Source: SVQP01 sp045658965 (GTDB lineage Bacteria > Bacillota > Clostridia > Oscillospirales > CAG-272). From it: a stretch of DNA of 64,000 bases. Under the pieces are notes generated by a model, which had not been told where the DNA came from, did no database searches, and saw only the letters and a list, made by a program, of their open reading frames with translations. The translations under genes were made by a program, and so were the position numbers. The stretch is taken from positions 3,752 through 67,751 of the forward strand of contig JAZOVZ010000106.1 of assembly GCA_045658965.1 (NCBI GenBank), read 5' to 3'. Below are positions 50,064 to 58,905 of this stretch, in pieces. The stretch's first letter is position 1. Every line of letters starts with the position of its first letter.

Positions 50064-52310
50064 ATGAAACTGATTTACGAGCTCGACCAAGCCAACCGCG
50101 CGGCATTTGAAGCGGCGGGCGGCAAAGACGAGAAAATTTTATACTGTATTCCCTTTGAATACGATGACACGGGTACGGTAGACGGCTACATGGTGCTGAC
50201 CCCCACCTACCTTTACAAGCTTTATAACGGCAAGCTTGGCGGCAAATGGGAAATGAGCCGCATGAGCGAATTTTCGGTAGAGACCATGTACGGCTGCGCG
50301 GGCTTTTACGCGTTTTACGACCAAAGCGCCATTCTGCTCTGCCGCTTTGCCACGGGCAAGAGCCTTGTGCGCTATACCGTATTGGCGCACGGCTGCGACA
50401 TGGTTGCCCAAGGGCGCACAGACAACCTGCCCACCAGCGACGAGCCCGAGCGTTACTGCCCCAAGTGCGGCAGACCCTTTATCCGCAACACGCACATCTG
50501 CCCCTATTGCCGCGACAAGGGAAAGATCTACAAAACGCTTTGGGATCTGACCAAGGGCATGCGCCTTTGGATCATGGCACCGCTCTTTACTGCAGCCGTG
50601 GCACTTTGCCTGACCTTTATTGCCCCCTATTTCCAGGAAATTCTGATCAACGACTACATTCTTGCGGAAAATCCGCTGTCGTTTGACACTTGGCAGGATT
50701 GGCTTTGGATGTTCCTTCTCGTCTCGGGCGCGATCGTATCCATTGATATTTTGCACCGCGTACTGGGCATCGTGCAAAGCCGCATCTCCGCGGTGACAGG
50801 TGCACGCTTTACGCGCATGCTGCGCACCAAGCTCTTTGAAAAGATTCAAACGCTCACCATGGCGTCGGTACAGAAAAAGTCCACGGGTGACCTCATGGGA
50901 CGTATCAACAACGACGTCAACGTGGTGCAAAACTTCGTGGTGCACCTGCTGCCCACTTACTTTGCACAGCTGGTATCGTTTGTGGTCGGTCTGTTCCTGA
51001 TTTTGTTCATGAGCTTTAAGCTGGGCGTGCCGCTCTTGGCACTCTACATCTTCCTGCCCCTGCCCATTGTGGTCATTGCGCTGTGGAGATTCCGCCGCGT
51101 CATGAAGCTGCGCAACCGCCGCGCATGGATGCTGGGCAGACGCACCAACCTGACCCTGCAGGACGTGCTCAGCGGTATTCGCGTGGTCAAGACCTACGGA
51201 CGCGAGCAAAGTGCCATTGACACCTTTGCCGATTGCACCGAAAAGCAGGCAAAGCAAAACTACTCCAACGCAAAGCTCTTTGACGTGGTCTTCCCCGTTC
51301 TGGGCTTTGTCATGCGTCTGGGCAGCTACTTTATTCTGTGGCACGGCAACCTGCTTTTGTTCCACGGTGCGCTCGAGGTAGGTACGCTCAACCGCTTTAA
51401 TACGTATACCAACATCATTTATGCACCTCTGATGCAGATCACCACCATTCCCCGTAATATCTCCGAATTCATGACCTCGTTTGGCAAGATCATGGAGATC
51501 ATGGAGGAGCAGCCCGAGATTGCAGATATTGAAGAACCCCGTGACGTCACGCTGCAGGGTGCGGTCAGCATCAAGAACGTGACTTTTGGCTATGAGAGTG
51601 CCGTTCCCGTGCTCAAGAACGTCTCCGTTGACGTCGAGCCGGGCGAAATGATCGGCATCGTCGGTCACTCGGGCAGCGGTAAGTCCACGCTGATCAATCT
51701 GGTCATGCGTCTGTACGACCCTGCCGAGGGCTGTATTGTATTTGACGGCGTCAACGCCAAGGATATCAGCCAGACCGCGCTGCGCTCGCAGATCGGTGTG
51801 GTACTGCAGGAAACGCATCTGTTTTCCGGCACGGTACGCGATAACATCCGTTACGCAAAGCCCCACGCCACCAATGCCGAGGTCATTGCAGCAGCTCGCG
51901 CTGCCAACGCGCACGATTTTATCATGTCGCTGCCGCAGGGCTATAACACCGTGGTTGGCGAAAAGGGCTATTCCCTTTCGGGCGGTGAGAGACAGCGCGT
52001 GGCGATTGCACGTGCGCTGATCCACAATCCCAAAATTTTGATTTTGGACGAGGCGACAGCAGCACTTGACACCGAAACCGAAAAGCTGATTCAGGACGCC
52101 ATTGACGGCATGACCGAAAACCGCACGGTATTTGCCATTGCGCACCGTCTTTCCACGCTGCGTAATGCCGACCGCATTCTGGTGCTGGATCACGGTGAGG
52201 TTGCCGAATGCGGCACGCACCAGGAGCTTCTGGAGGCACAGGGCATTTACTACAAGCTGGTCATGGCGCAGGCACGCGCCGCCTTGGAAAAGACCGGCGG
52301 CATGATGTAG
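50064..52310 (+). CDS. ABC exporter, zinc-ribbon N-terminal type (second of a pair)
   Basis: 748 residues. The ~170-residue N-terminal region (conserved-looking FEYDDTGTVDGYMVLTPTYL) ends in a zinc ribbon (C132, C135, C146, C149: CPKCGRPFIRNTHICPYC). Six membrane helices follow, then an ATPase with Walker A GHSGSGKST, signature SLSGGERQR and Walker B ILILDEATAALD. Both partners keep the catalytic Glu. It is 13 nt after the DUF1854 gene. The shared N-terminal architecture in both halves suggests a cytosolic zinc-bound regulatory domain, which is unusual for exporters. Confidence 0.9.
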   Translation: MKLIYELDQANRAAFEAAGGKDEKILYCIPFEYDDTGTVDGYMVLTPTYLYKLYNGKLGGKWEMSRMSEFSVETMYGCAGFYAFYDQSAILLCRFATGKSLVRYTVLAHGCDMVAQGRTDNLPTSDEPERYCPKCGRPFIRNTHICPYCRDKGKIYKTLWDLTKGMRLWIMAPLFTAAVALCLTFIAPYFQEILINDYILAENPLSFDTWQDWLWMFLLVSGAIVSIDILHRVLGIVQSRISAVTGARFTRMLRTKLFEKIQTLTMASVQKKSTGDLMGRINNDVNVVQNFVVHLLPTYFAQLVSFVVGLFLILFMSFKLGVPLLALYIFLPLPIVVIALWRFRRVMKLRNRRAWMLGRRTNLTLQDVLSGIRVVKTYGREQSAIDTFADCTEKQAKQNYSNAKLFDVVFPVLGFVMRLGSYFILWHGNLLLFHGALEVGTLNRFNTYTNIIYAPLMQITTIPRNISEFMTSFGKIMEIMEEQPEIADIEEPRDVTLQGAVSIKNVTFGYESAVPVLKNVSVDVEPGEMIGIVGHSGSGKSTLINLVMRLYDPAEGCIVFDGVNAKDISQTALRSQIGVVLQETHLFSGTVRDNIRYAKPHATNAEVIAAARAANAHDFIMSLPQGYNTVVGEKGYSLSGGERQRVAIARALIHNPKILILDEATAALDTETEKLIQDAIDGMTENRTVFAIAHRLSTLRNADRILVLDHGEVAECGTHQELLEAQGIYYKLVMAQARAALEKTGGMM

Positions 52311-52312
52311 CA

Positions 52313-52506
52313 GATGCAAATGCAGCTATCGCTGCGTCCGCATCTGCAGTGAAATTCGCTCCCTTGGAGCGAGTGAAATATTTGCATGAATGCAAATGTG
52401 AAATATTCGCTGCGCGAATGTGAAATTCGCCTGCGGCGAGTGAGAATATAGTTGCCGTAGGTGCGAATGACCATTGGTCGCCGGCACCTGCGGCAATTAT
52501 ATTTTG
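52313..52506. repeat. Array of stem-loops with TGAAAT leaders
   Basis: First a hairpin GCAGATGC...GCATCTGC. Then four tandem units, each TGAAAT(A) plus a hairpin: TTCGCTCC/GGAGCGAG (52350-52373), TTTGCAT/ATGCAAA (52374-52398), ATTCGC/GCGAAT (52399-52420), TTCGCC/GGCGAG (52421-52440). Last is a long arm pair AATATA-TTGCCG-AGGTGC / GCACCT-CGGCAA-TATATT (52444-52505) with GACC/GGTC in its loop. It occupies the ~300 bp between the ABC operon and the mannosidase promoter. Confidence 0.78.
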
Positions 52507-52547
52507 GAAGTATGTTTATAAATAACAGCTGTTTTTGAGGAAAGAAC

Positions 52548-52576
52548 TTGAAAATTATGCGCCTATGCTGTATAAT
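52548..52576 (+). promoter_or_regulatory. Promoter of the GH38 operon
   Basis: TTGAAA (52548-52553), 17-bp spacer, perfect TATAAT (52571-52576), 31 bp before the start codon. Confidence 0.82.
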
Positions 52577-52607
52577 TAAGAAAAGACTATCCGAAGGGAG
52601 TACGTAC

Positions 52608-55028
52608 ATGAAGCAAGTACATCTGATCTGCAACGCGCACATTGACCCCATCTGGCAATGGGATTGGCAGGAGGGCGCGGGCGCGGTACTGTCCACCTTC
52701 CGTTCAGCCGTTAACTTAGCGCGCGAATTTGATTACGTGTTCTGCCACAATGAGGCAGCCATTTATAAATACGTAGAGGAATATGATCCCGGACTGTTTG
52801 AGGAGATCAAGGAATTGGTCAAGGCAGGCAAATGGCACATTATGGGCGGCTGGTATCTGCAGCCCGATTGCAACATGCCCTCGGGCGAGAGTTTGACGCG
52901 CCAGATCCTTGAGGGCAAGCGATACTTCCTTGACAAATTCGGCATCTTCCCCACCACCGCCATCAACTTTGACTCGTTCGGGCATAGTATGGGCTTGGTG
53001 CAGATCATTGCCAAGTGCGGACAGGACAGCTATATCTGCTGCCGCCCCGCAGCGCACGTTGTCAATCTGCCGTCCAGACAATTTGTCTGGAAAGGCTTTG
53101 ACGGCTCGACCGTCAAGGTCATGCACGCGCACGACGGCGGCTACAACACCCCTATGGGCAGCTCGCTGGGTGCAATCATCAATAAAGCAAATGCGCAGCC
53201 CGAGGACACGGTATGCGTGCTTTGGGGCGTGGGCAATCACGGCGGCGGTCCTTCGCGCAAGGATCTTGCCGATATCCGGGCATACATGCAGGAAGGCGAC
53301 AGCCTGTATCTCATTCACTCCACCCCCGAGCAGTTCTTTGCAAGCATCCATCCCACCGAAACGGTAGAGCGTTCCCTGCGCATCTCCATGCCGGGCTGCT
53401 ATACCTCCATGGGCAAGATCAAGCGCAAGCACGTACAGCTGGAAAACGAGCTTTATACGGCAGAAAAGATGCTGTCTGCGGCTTGCATTTCGGGTGCGCT
53501 TTCCGAGTACCCCGAGGAAAAATTGCATGAGATCACCGAGGATCTGCTGGGCGCAGAGTTCCACGACGTGCTCCCCGGCTCTTGCATCCAATCTGGCGAG
53601 GATAACGGACTCAAGCTGCTCGACCACGGCCTTTTGGAGGCGGAGCGTCTCAAGACCCGTGCCTTCTTTGCCATGTCACTGGATCAAAAGGTGGCAGCCG
53701 AGGGAGAATATCCCGTATTGGTATATAACCCCAACGCCACGCCCTTTGCAGGCAACGTGGAATTTGAGCTCATGCTTGCCGACCAGAACTGGACCGACAG
53801 CTATACGCATATTATCGTCAAGGATGAGGACGGCAACGAAATCCCCTCGCAATGCATCAAGGAAGAAAGCAATCTTGCCCTTGACTGGCGCAAGCGCGTG
53901 ACCTTCTTTGCAGAGGTGCCGCCCATGAGCATGCGCCGCTACGGTGCATACGCACGCATTTTCCCCGAAAAGCCGGGTGCGAAATGTGCCGACACGGTAT
54001 TTGACAACGGACATAAGCGCGTAGTCATTGACGGAAAGACAGGTCTGCTCTCCTCGTTTACCTTGGACGGCAAGGAATACGTGCACGACGCATTTTCGCT
54101 GTGTGCCTTTGACGACAATCCCGACCCTTGGGGTATGCAGGATTTCCAGATCTCCCGCCTTGGCACCAACGAGCAGCAATTTACCCTTTGCGAACACCCC
54201 GACGGTCCCTTTGAGGGGCTTTCCCCCATTTCGGTCATCGAGGACGGTGACGTTTACCTTGGCGTTGAGGCGCTGTTTGCCCACGAGCACACCCGTGCCC
54301 GCGTGCTTTATAAAATCTACAAGAACAACGACCTTGTGGACGTGGACGTAACCCTGTTCCTTGGCGATATCAACCGCTTTATCAAGCTCAAGGTGCCCTT
54401 CTCCGGTGAAGGTAAGCTGATTGGCCAAGCCGTATTCGGCACGGAAGAGCTTTACATGGACGCACGCGAGAACGTGTCGCAACGCTTTATCGCGCTGGAT
54501 GACGGCAAGACCTGCACCGCACTCCTCAATAACTGCACATACGGCAGCCATTTTGAAAACGGTGCACTCTACCTCTCTCTTGCACGCGGCGTGACCTATT
54601 GCGCACACCCCATCATGGCAAGACCCATCATCCCCACCGACCGCTTTACCAAGAAGATCGACCAGGGCGAGAGCGCCTACTCCTTCCGCCTCGGCGTATT
54701 TGCGCGCGAGGAGCTGGAGAACGCAGCGCAGGCATTTAACCATAAGCCCTACGTGCTAAACGTGTTCCCCACGGGCAGCGCGCACCCCGCAACCAAGCCT
54801 TTTTCGATCGATCTTGGCAACGACGCCGTCAGCCTTGTCACGCTCAAGCGTAAGGACGACACCGACGGCACCTATATTCTGCGCCTGTTCAATAACACCC
54901 CCGACGCACAAAGCGGCACCCTCTGCCTGTGCGGCGCATCCCTGCCCCTTACCTACACGCCTTACGAGGCAAAAACCGTGCTGTATAAGGACGGCGTATT
55001 AACAGAGGCAGAGACTTTGATGATTTAA
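52608..55028 (+). CDS. GH38-family alpha-mannosidase
   Basis: 806 residues from ATG 52608, with AAGGGAG upstream. The catalytic barrel begins VHLICNAHIDPIWQWDWQEG, giving zinc ligands H11 and D13. The nucleophile Asp is D122 in INFDSFGHSMGL, and a further ligand lies in VGNHGGGPSRKDL. The middle helical domain has GAEFHDVLPGSCIQSG, and beta domains follow (VLVYNPNATPFAG). No signal peptide, so it acts in the cytosol on imported mannosides. The retaining GH38 fold is certain; linkage preference is not. WYL regulators follow on the same strand 25 nt downstream. Confidence 0.93.
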   Translation: MKQVHLICNAHIDPIWQWDWQEGAGAVLSTFRSAVNLAREFDYVFCHNEAAIYKYVEEYDPGLFEEIKELVKAGKWHIMGGWYLQPDCNMPSGESLTRQILEGKRYFLDKFGIFPTTAINFDSFGHSMGLVQIIAKCGQDSYICCRPAAHVVNLPSRQFVWKGFDGSTVKVMHAHDGGYNTPMGSSLGAIINKANAQPEDTVCVLWGVGNHGGGPSRKDLADIRAYMQEGDSLYLIHSTPEQFFASIHPTETVERSLRISMPGCYTSMGKIKRKHVQLENELYTAEKMLSAACISGALSEYPEEKLHEITEDLLGAEFHDVLPGSCIQSGEDNGLKLLDHGLLEAERLKTRAFFAMSLDQKVAAEGEYPVLVYNPNATPFAGNVEFELMLADQNWTDSYTHIIVKDEDGNEIPSQCIKEESNLALDWRKRVTFFAEVPPMSMRRYGAYARIFPEKPGAKCADTVFDNGHKRVVIDGKTGLLSSFTLDGKEYVHDAFSLCAFDDNPDPWGMQDFQISRLGTNEQQFTLCEHPDGPFEGLSPISVIEDGDVYLGVEALFAHEHTRARVLYKIYKNNDLVDVDVTLFLGDINRFIKLKVPFSGEGKLIGQAVFGTEELYMDARENVSQRFIALDDGKTCTALLNNCTYGSHFENGALYLSLARGVTYCAHPIMARPIIPTDRFTKKIDQGESAYSFRLGVFAREELENAAQAFNHKPYVLNVFPTGSAHPATKPFSIDLGNDAVSLVTLKRKDDTDGTYILRLFNNTPDAQSGTLCLCGASLPLTYTPYEAKTVLYKDGVLTEAETLMI

Positions 55029-55053
55029 CAAATACGAAAGGAGAGGGCACAAC

Positions 55054-56313
55054 ATGTCATCGTACAGCGAGCTGATCAAGAATTTTGAAAAGATCCGCGC
55101 CTATATGCGTGATTTTTACGTATACGGCTTCAAGCGCCGCGACGATTATCAATCCAAAAGTGCACGCTCCTATGACGACGAGCGCCGTCGCATGGAAAGC
55201 TGGCTGGGCGAGCACATGAGCTTTGTTCGCACGCCCGAGGGCAAAAACGTGTTCATTTCCATCGACAGCCGCACCATCAGACACAACCCGCTGTACAATG
55301 CGTGGAAAGCGAAAAGCTTTACCGATGGCGATATTACGTTGCATTTCATCATCTTTGATATTCTGTACGAGCCATCCGTCAAGCGAACGATATCCGAATT
55401 GCTTGCAGAGATCGACGAGAAATATCTCTCCGGCTTTGAAAGCCCCCAGATGTACGATGAATCTACGCTGCGCAAAAAGCTCAAGGAATACTGCGAGGCG
55501 GGCATCATCGAAACGGAAAAGCAGGGTCGCAAGGTATATTATCACAGAACCGAAAGCACCGAAGTTGCCGATCTTGACGACGTCCTGCACTACTTTTCCG
55601 AGGTAGCACCCTGCGGCGTGATCGGCTCGTTTATACTTGACAAAGAGGACTCTGACACCGAGACATTCACGTTCAAGCACCATTACATCACAGGTGCCAT
55701 CGACAGCGGCGTGCTCGCCTCACTCTTTACAGCCATGCGCGAAAAGCGTGCAGTCACGCTCTCTAATCTGCGAAGAAACGCCGATATGCCGCGCCGCTTG
55801 CGTGTCGTGCCCCTGCGCATTTTCATCAGCGTGCAGACAGGCAGACAGCATCTGCTTGCCTACCTGCCCGCCTATAATATCTTCCATTCCTACCGTATCG
55901 ACTATCTGTCCGGCATCAAGCTCGAAGACCCCACGCCCCGCTTTGACGAGCTGCGTGCCGAGCTTGACCGCATGCAGACAAAGATGTGGGGCGTGATCAC
56001 AAGCCGCAACAAATGGGGTAAGGAGCAGCTGGAGCACGTGGAATTCACCGTGAAAATCGGCAAGGACGAACAGCATATCGTAAGACGCTTGGAGCGAGAA
56101 AAGCGCGTTGGCAAGGTGGAGCAAATCGACGAGCACACCTACCGCTTCTCTGCTGAAGTATACGACTCGGGCGAGCTGTGCCCGTGGATCAGAACCTTTA
56201 TCTGCCGCATTGCGCAAATGAACTTCTCCAACCGCACCGTGGAAAACCGCTTCAAGCGGGATTTGGAGGAGATGTACATGCTCTACGGCATCGAAAAGGA
56301 GGCGGACGAATGA
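55054..56313 (+). CDS. WYL-domain transcriptional regulator (first)
   Basis: 419 residues, with AAAGGAGAGG upstream. A winged-helix-like segment lies near 130-165 (YDESTLRKKLKEYCEAGIIE, then QGRKVYYHRTE). The WYL-type Sm-fold region starts around 225 with AMREKRAVTLSNLRRNADMP, then VVPLRIFISVQTGRQHLLAY, where W-Y-L is replaced by HLLAY. A C-terminal extension ends in RTFICRIAQMNFSN. WYL proteins sense ligands, often nucleic-acid related. It overlaps the second WYL gene by 4 nt and probably acts with it. Confidence 0.83.
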   Translation: MSSYSELIKNFEKIRAYMRDFYVYGFKRRDDYQSKSARSYDDERRRMESWLGEHMSFVRTPEGKNVFISIDSRTIRHNPLYNAWKAKSFTDGDITLHFIIFDILYEPSVKRTISELLAEIDEKYLSGFESPQMYDESTLRKKLKEYCEAGIIETEKQGRKVYYHRTESTEVADLDDVLHYFSEVAPCGVIGSFILDKEDSDTETFTFKHHYITGAIDSGVLASLFTAMREKRAVTLSNLRRNADMPRRLRVVPLRIFISVQTGRQHLLAYLPAYNIFHSYRIDYLSGIKLEDPTPRFDELRAELDRMQTKMWGVITSRNKWGKEQLEHVEFTVKIGKDEQHIVRRLEREKRVGKVEQIDEHTYRFSAEVYDSGELCPWIRTFICRIAQMNFSNRTVENRFKRDLEEMYMLYGIEKEADE

Positions 56314-57221
56314 TCTTTTCCGAGCTTTATTCAGCCTATTACCGCACGGTTGCCGCCATACTGTCGGCAATCTTAGACGGTGAGCAAAACGAAAAGGCAC
56401 TGCAGGACATCGTCGTGGGGCATGCGTTCGGTGAGAGTGTGCTGACCATTCTGCCCGCGCTCAAAACAGAGAAATGGCAGCTTGTGCACGCCGATATGAC
56501 CACACCCATCCGACACAAGCCCACTCTTCCCCTGACCATGCTGCAAAAGCAGTGGCTCAAGGCAATTTCTCTTGATCCTCGCGTGCAGCTGTTCGGTGTG
56601 GATTTTCCCGATCTTGGGAACGTAGAGCCGCTTTTCACCCCTGCGGATTATCACGTATATGATAAATACGGCGACGGTGACCCTTACACCGATCCCGAGT
56701 ACATCCGCCAATTCCGCGTCATTCTGAGCGCGATTCAAAACGGCTCGCAAATCAAATTCAACATGGTCAACCGCAAGGGCAACACCATGTACGTCAGATG
56801 CCGCCCCGTGCGTTTGGAATACTCCGAAAAGGACGACAAATTCCGTGTGATCACAGCAGGCTGGCGTGCGGTATCCACCGTCAATCTTGCAAAAATACAG
56901 AACTGTGCGCATTATCAAGGCACGCAACAAGTCAAGGGGCAGGAACGAGAGGAGCTGTATGATACCGTGACGGTCAAGATCCGAAACGAGCGCAACGCCC
57001 CCGAGCGATTTTTGCTCAACTTTGCGCACTTTGAAAAGCAAACCGAAAAGCTTGACAAAAAGCACTATCAGGTAAGGATCAGATACCCCTTGAACGATCA
57101 GCCCGAAATGGTCATCCGTATGCTCTCGTTCGGTCCCATGATCGAGGTCACAGAGCCCGAAGCTTTTCGCGCACTCATGATCGAAAAGCTGAAAAAACAG
57201 TTGGATTGTAAATTAAAGTAA
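56310..57221 (+). CDS. WYL-domain protein (second)
   Basis: 303 residues from ATG 56310 (ATGA overlap), with AAAGGAGG inside the upstream gene. It lacks an obvious HTH. The WYL-like core is QFRVILSAIQNGSQIKFNMV, then MYVRCRPVRLEYSEKDDKFR and ITAGWRAVSTVNLAKIQN. The C-terminal extension is YQVRIRYPLNDQPEMVIRML followed by SFGPMIEV. Paired WYL genes of this sort are common in Clostridia. It likely forms a complex with the first WYL protein. Ends in a terminator. Confidence 0.83.
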   Translation: MIFSELYSAYYRTVAAILSAILDGEQNEKALQDIVVGHAFGESVLTILPALKTEKWQLVHADMTTPIRHKPTLPLTMLQKQWLKAISLDPRVQLFGVDFPDLGNVEPLFTPADYHVYDKYGDGDPYTDPEYIRQFRVILSAIQNGSQIKFNMVNRKGNTMYVRCRPVRLEYSEKDDKFRVITAGWRAVSTVNLAKIQNCAHYQGTQQVKGQEREELYDTVTVKIRNERNAPERFLLNFAHFEKQTEKLDKKHYQVRIRYPLNDQPEMVIRMLSFGPMIEVTEPEAFRALMIEKLKKQLDCKLK

Positions 57222-57222
57222 C

Positions 57223-57251
57223 AAAAAGCCCTCATCCGAGGGCTTTTTGTT
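57223..57251. terminator. Intrinsic terminator after the WYL pair
   Basis: AAAAAGCCCTC-ATCC-GAGGGCTTTTT, 11-bp perfect stem followed by GTTGTTTT, directly after the stop codon. Confidence 0.93.
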
Positions 57252-57322
57252 GTTTTCGCAGCTTTTTTTCCGTGAAAAACGGTGCGCGGAATGGTAAAAT
57301 ATGCTTGAAAGGAGGGATGATG

Positions 57323-58384
57323 ATGTGGCTCTTCCCTAAAAAGCAAAATAAGTTTATCCTTGGGCGCAAAAGAAAAGCCGCGCTTGCACAGCTGCAAAAG
57401 GCGTTCCCTGCCGAATGCGCCGAAGACGTGCGGATTGTGTTCTTCTCTCTCATCTCAACCGCAGAAGTCCCGCGAAATGAACTCACCTTTTTCTTTGATC
57501 ACATCACCGATTGGCAACTGCCCTCGGGCGAGTGCATCACGCTTCCCTATCGCATTTACATACGCGACGAGCTGCGCCTCGGATGCAAGTTGACCGAGCA
57601 GCAGCAGATCATCTGGCATTGCATCGGTTCCAGAAGCCACAACGGCTACGTGCGCCAGCGACACATCCAAGCCCTGCTTGCCACCGACCTGCCCGAATGG
57701 GCACTTCCCTATATCATCAAGATCTGCGACGAATACGTCATAGAGATCTTAAAGATCGTATATGCATCGCTTTCAGGGCGCAACTGCACCGCATATAAGC
57801 GCATCTGCGCACTCAACTTTGATTATATCAAGCTCGGGCACAGCCGCATGATCAGTTACTGGAACGAATATTACAGGTGGGATTGCTATCAATACAGCGA
57901 ATACATCGGTAAAAAGCTGTACCGCGAATGCTTCGGCTTCAGCAAAACCGGGCAAAAGACCATCATATTCAAGGAGGAGGAAGTTTACACAATGACACTC
58001 AAAGAATTTGAACAAAAGTGGCTCTCCATCTTTGCCAAAGACATTCCCAAAAAGCAGTTGGAAGAATACGTGAGCGGTCGTGGCGGTTACATCTGGCATA
58101 TCTTTTCCTGGGATTTGATGCCTAAGGACAGGTATCTGACCGGTGATGCCGCTCGCCAGGCCTATGATACTCTTCCCTGTTATGCAAGAGAATCTGCTTT
58201 ATTTATCGAACCCTTTGGCAGCAAACGCCCCGAAACATTTTCCTTAGCCTTACACCAATCCGATGCACGTGCGCTGGACGAACGCGTGGAAATATTCGTC
58301 GTAGCTAAAGACTTTTCATGGACGTATATCAAAACACATGAAAATAACTGGTGCGGACCTTATTTCTACTGTAAAAAGCAGTAA
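57323..58384 (+). CDS. Fusion protein: unknown N-terminal domain plus DUF4275-like domain
   Basis: 353 residues from the third of three tandem ATGs (57317, 57320, 57323), 6 nt after GGAGGG. Residues 1-220 are unrecognised, helical, Arg/Tyr-rich and carry several cysteines. Residues 224-353 (MTLKEFEQKWLSIFAKDIPK; YIWHIFSWDLMP; KDFSWTYIKTHE; CGPYF) resemble DUF4275 stand-alone proteins. The second part has its own ATG at 57992, 10-15 nt after AAGGAGG, so a separate shorter product of 130 residues is likely. Function unknown. GC falls slightly toward the 3' end. Confidence 0.7.
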   Translation: MWLFPKKQNKFILGRKRKAALAQLQKAFPAECAEDVRIVFFSLISTAEVPRNELTFFFDHITDWQLPSGECITLPYRIYIRDELRLGCKLTEQQQIIWHCIGSRSHNGYVRQRHIQALLATDLPEWALPYIIKICDEYVIEILKIVYASLSGRNCTAYKRICALNFDYIKLGHSRMISYWNEYYRWDCYQYSEYIGKKLYRECFGFSKTGQKTIIFKEEEVYTMTLKEFEQKWLSIFAKDIPKKQLEEYVSGRGGYIWHIFSWDLMPKDRYLTGDAARQAYDTLPCYARESALFIEPFGSKRPETFSLALHQSDARALDERVEIFVVAKDFSWTYIKTHENNWCGPYFYCKKQ

Positions 58385-58416
58385 TCACTTCCCCTTGGTC
58401 ACGAAAGGAGCACATC

Positions 58417-58884
58417 ATGATTTTTCATCTTACCAACTTCATACTTGACGTTGACGTCGAGCGCACGCGCGCCTTTTATGAGCGCACCGACGTGCCCACC
58501 ACGAGCCAAGGATGCTCCTGCGAGGGCTGCCAAAACTTTGATAAAGCAATTTTAACCGTGCCTGCCACCGTGACCGAATTCTTGCAATCGCTCGGCATCG
58601 ATCCCCAAAAGCCGATAGAAGCCTATAGCGTTACGGGAGAACGTGAACCGGACGGCACGATCTTGTATAACGGCTGGTATCACGTATGCGGAAAGGTGGT
58701 ACAGTGGCCGAAATTTGAACAAACCGAAAATCGCCTTTCCTACAGCCGGGAGGATGGCTACCGCCCCGATCCCACGTTCCGCTTTGATATCATTGCCGTT
58801 CCCACGGTGGATCTGGCGCACAAGCAGATGCCCACACCCATCATCCAGTTGGATTTTGATACGTATCTTCCCTATTTGCTATAA
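58417..58884 (+). CDS. CxCxGC-motif protein, unrecognised
   Basis: 155 residues, with GAAAGGAG upstream. It opens FHLTNFILDVDVERTRAFYE, then GCSCEGCQNFDKAIL, a tight CxCxxC cluster, and later ILYNGWYHVCGKVV. The rest is beta-rich. I do not recognise a named family, though the opening and cysteine pattern look conserved. No signal peptide or membrane segment. It ends 21 nt before rtcB, so they are probably co-transcribed. A metal-binding or redox role is inference. Confidence 0.75.
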   Translation: MIFHLTNFILDVDVERTRAFYERTDVPTTSQGCSCEGCQNFDKAILTVPATVTEFLQSLGIDPQKPIEAYSVTGEREPDGTILYNGWYHVCGKVVQWPKFEQTENRLSYSREDGYRPDPTFRFDIIAVPTVDLAHKQMPTPIIQLDFDTYLPYLL

Positions 58885-58905
58885 CCATGAAAGGAGTTCC
58901 ATACA

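Noticed and set aside
50139..52319. 726-residue minus-strand ORF
   Set aside because: Antisense of the second ABC exporter.
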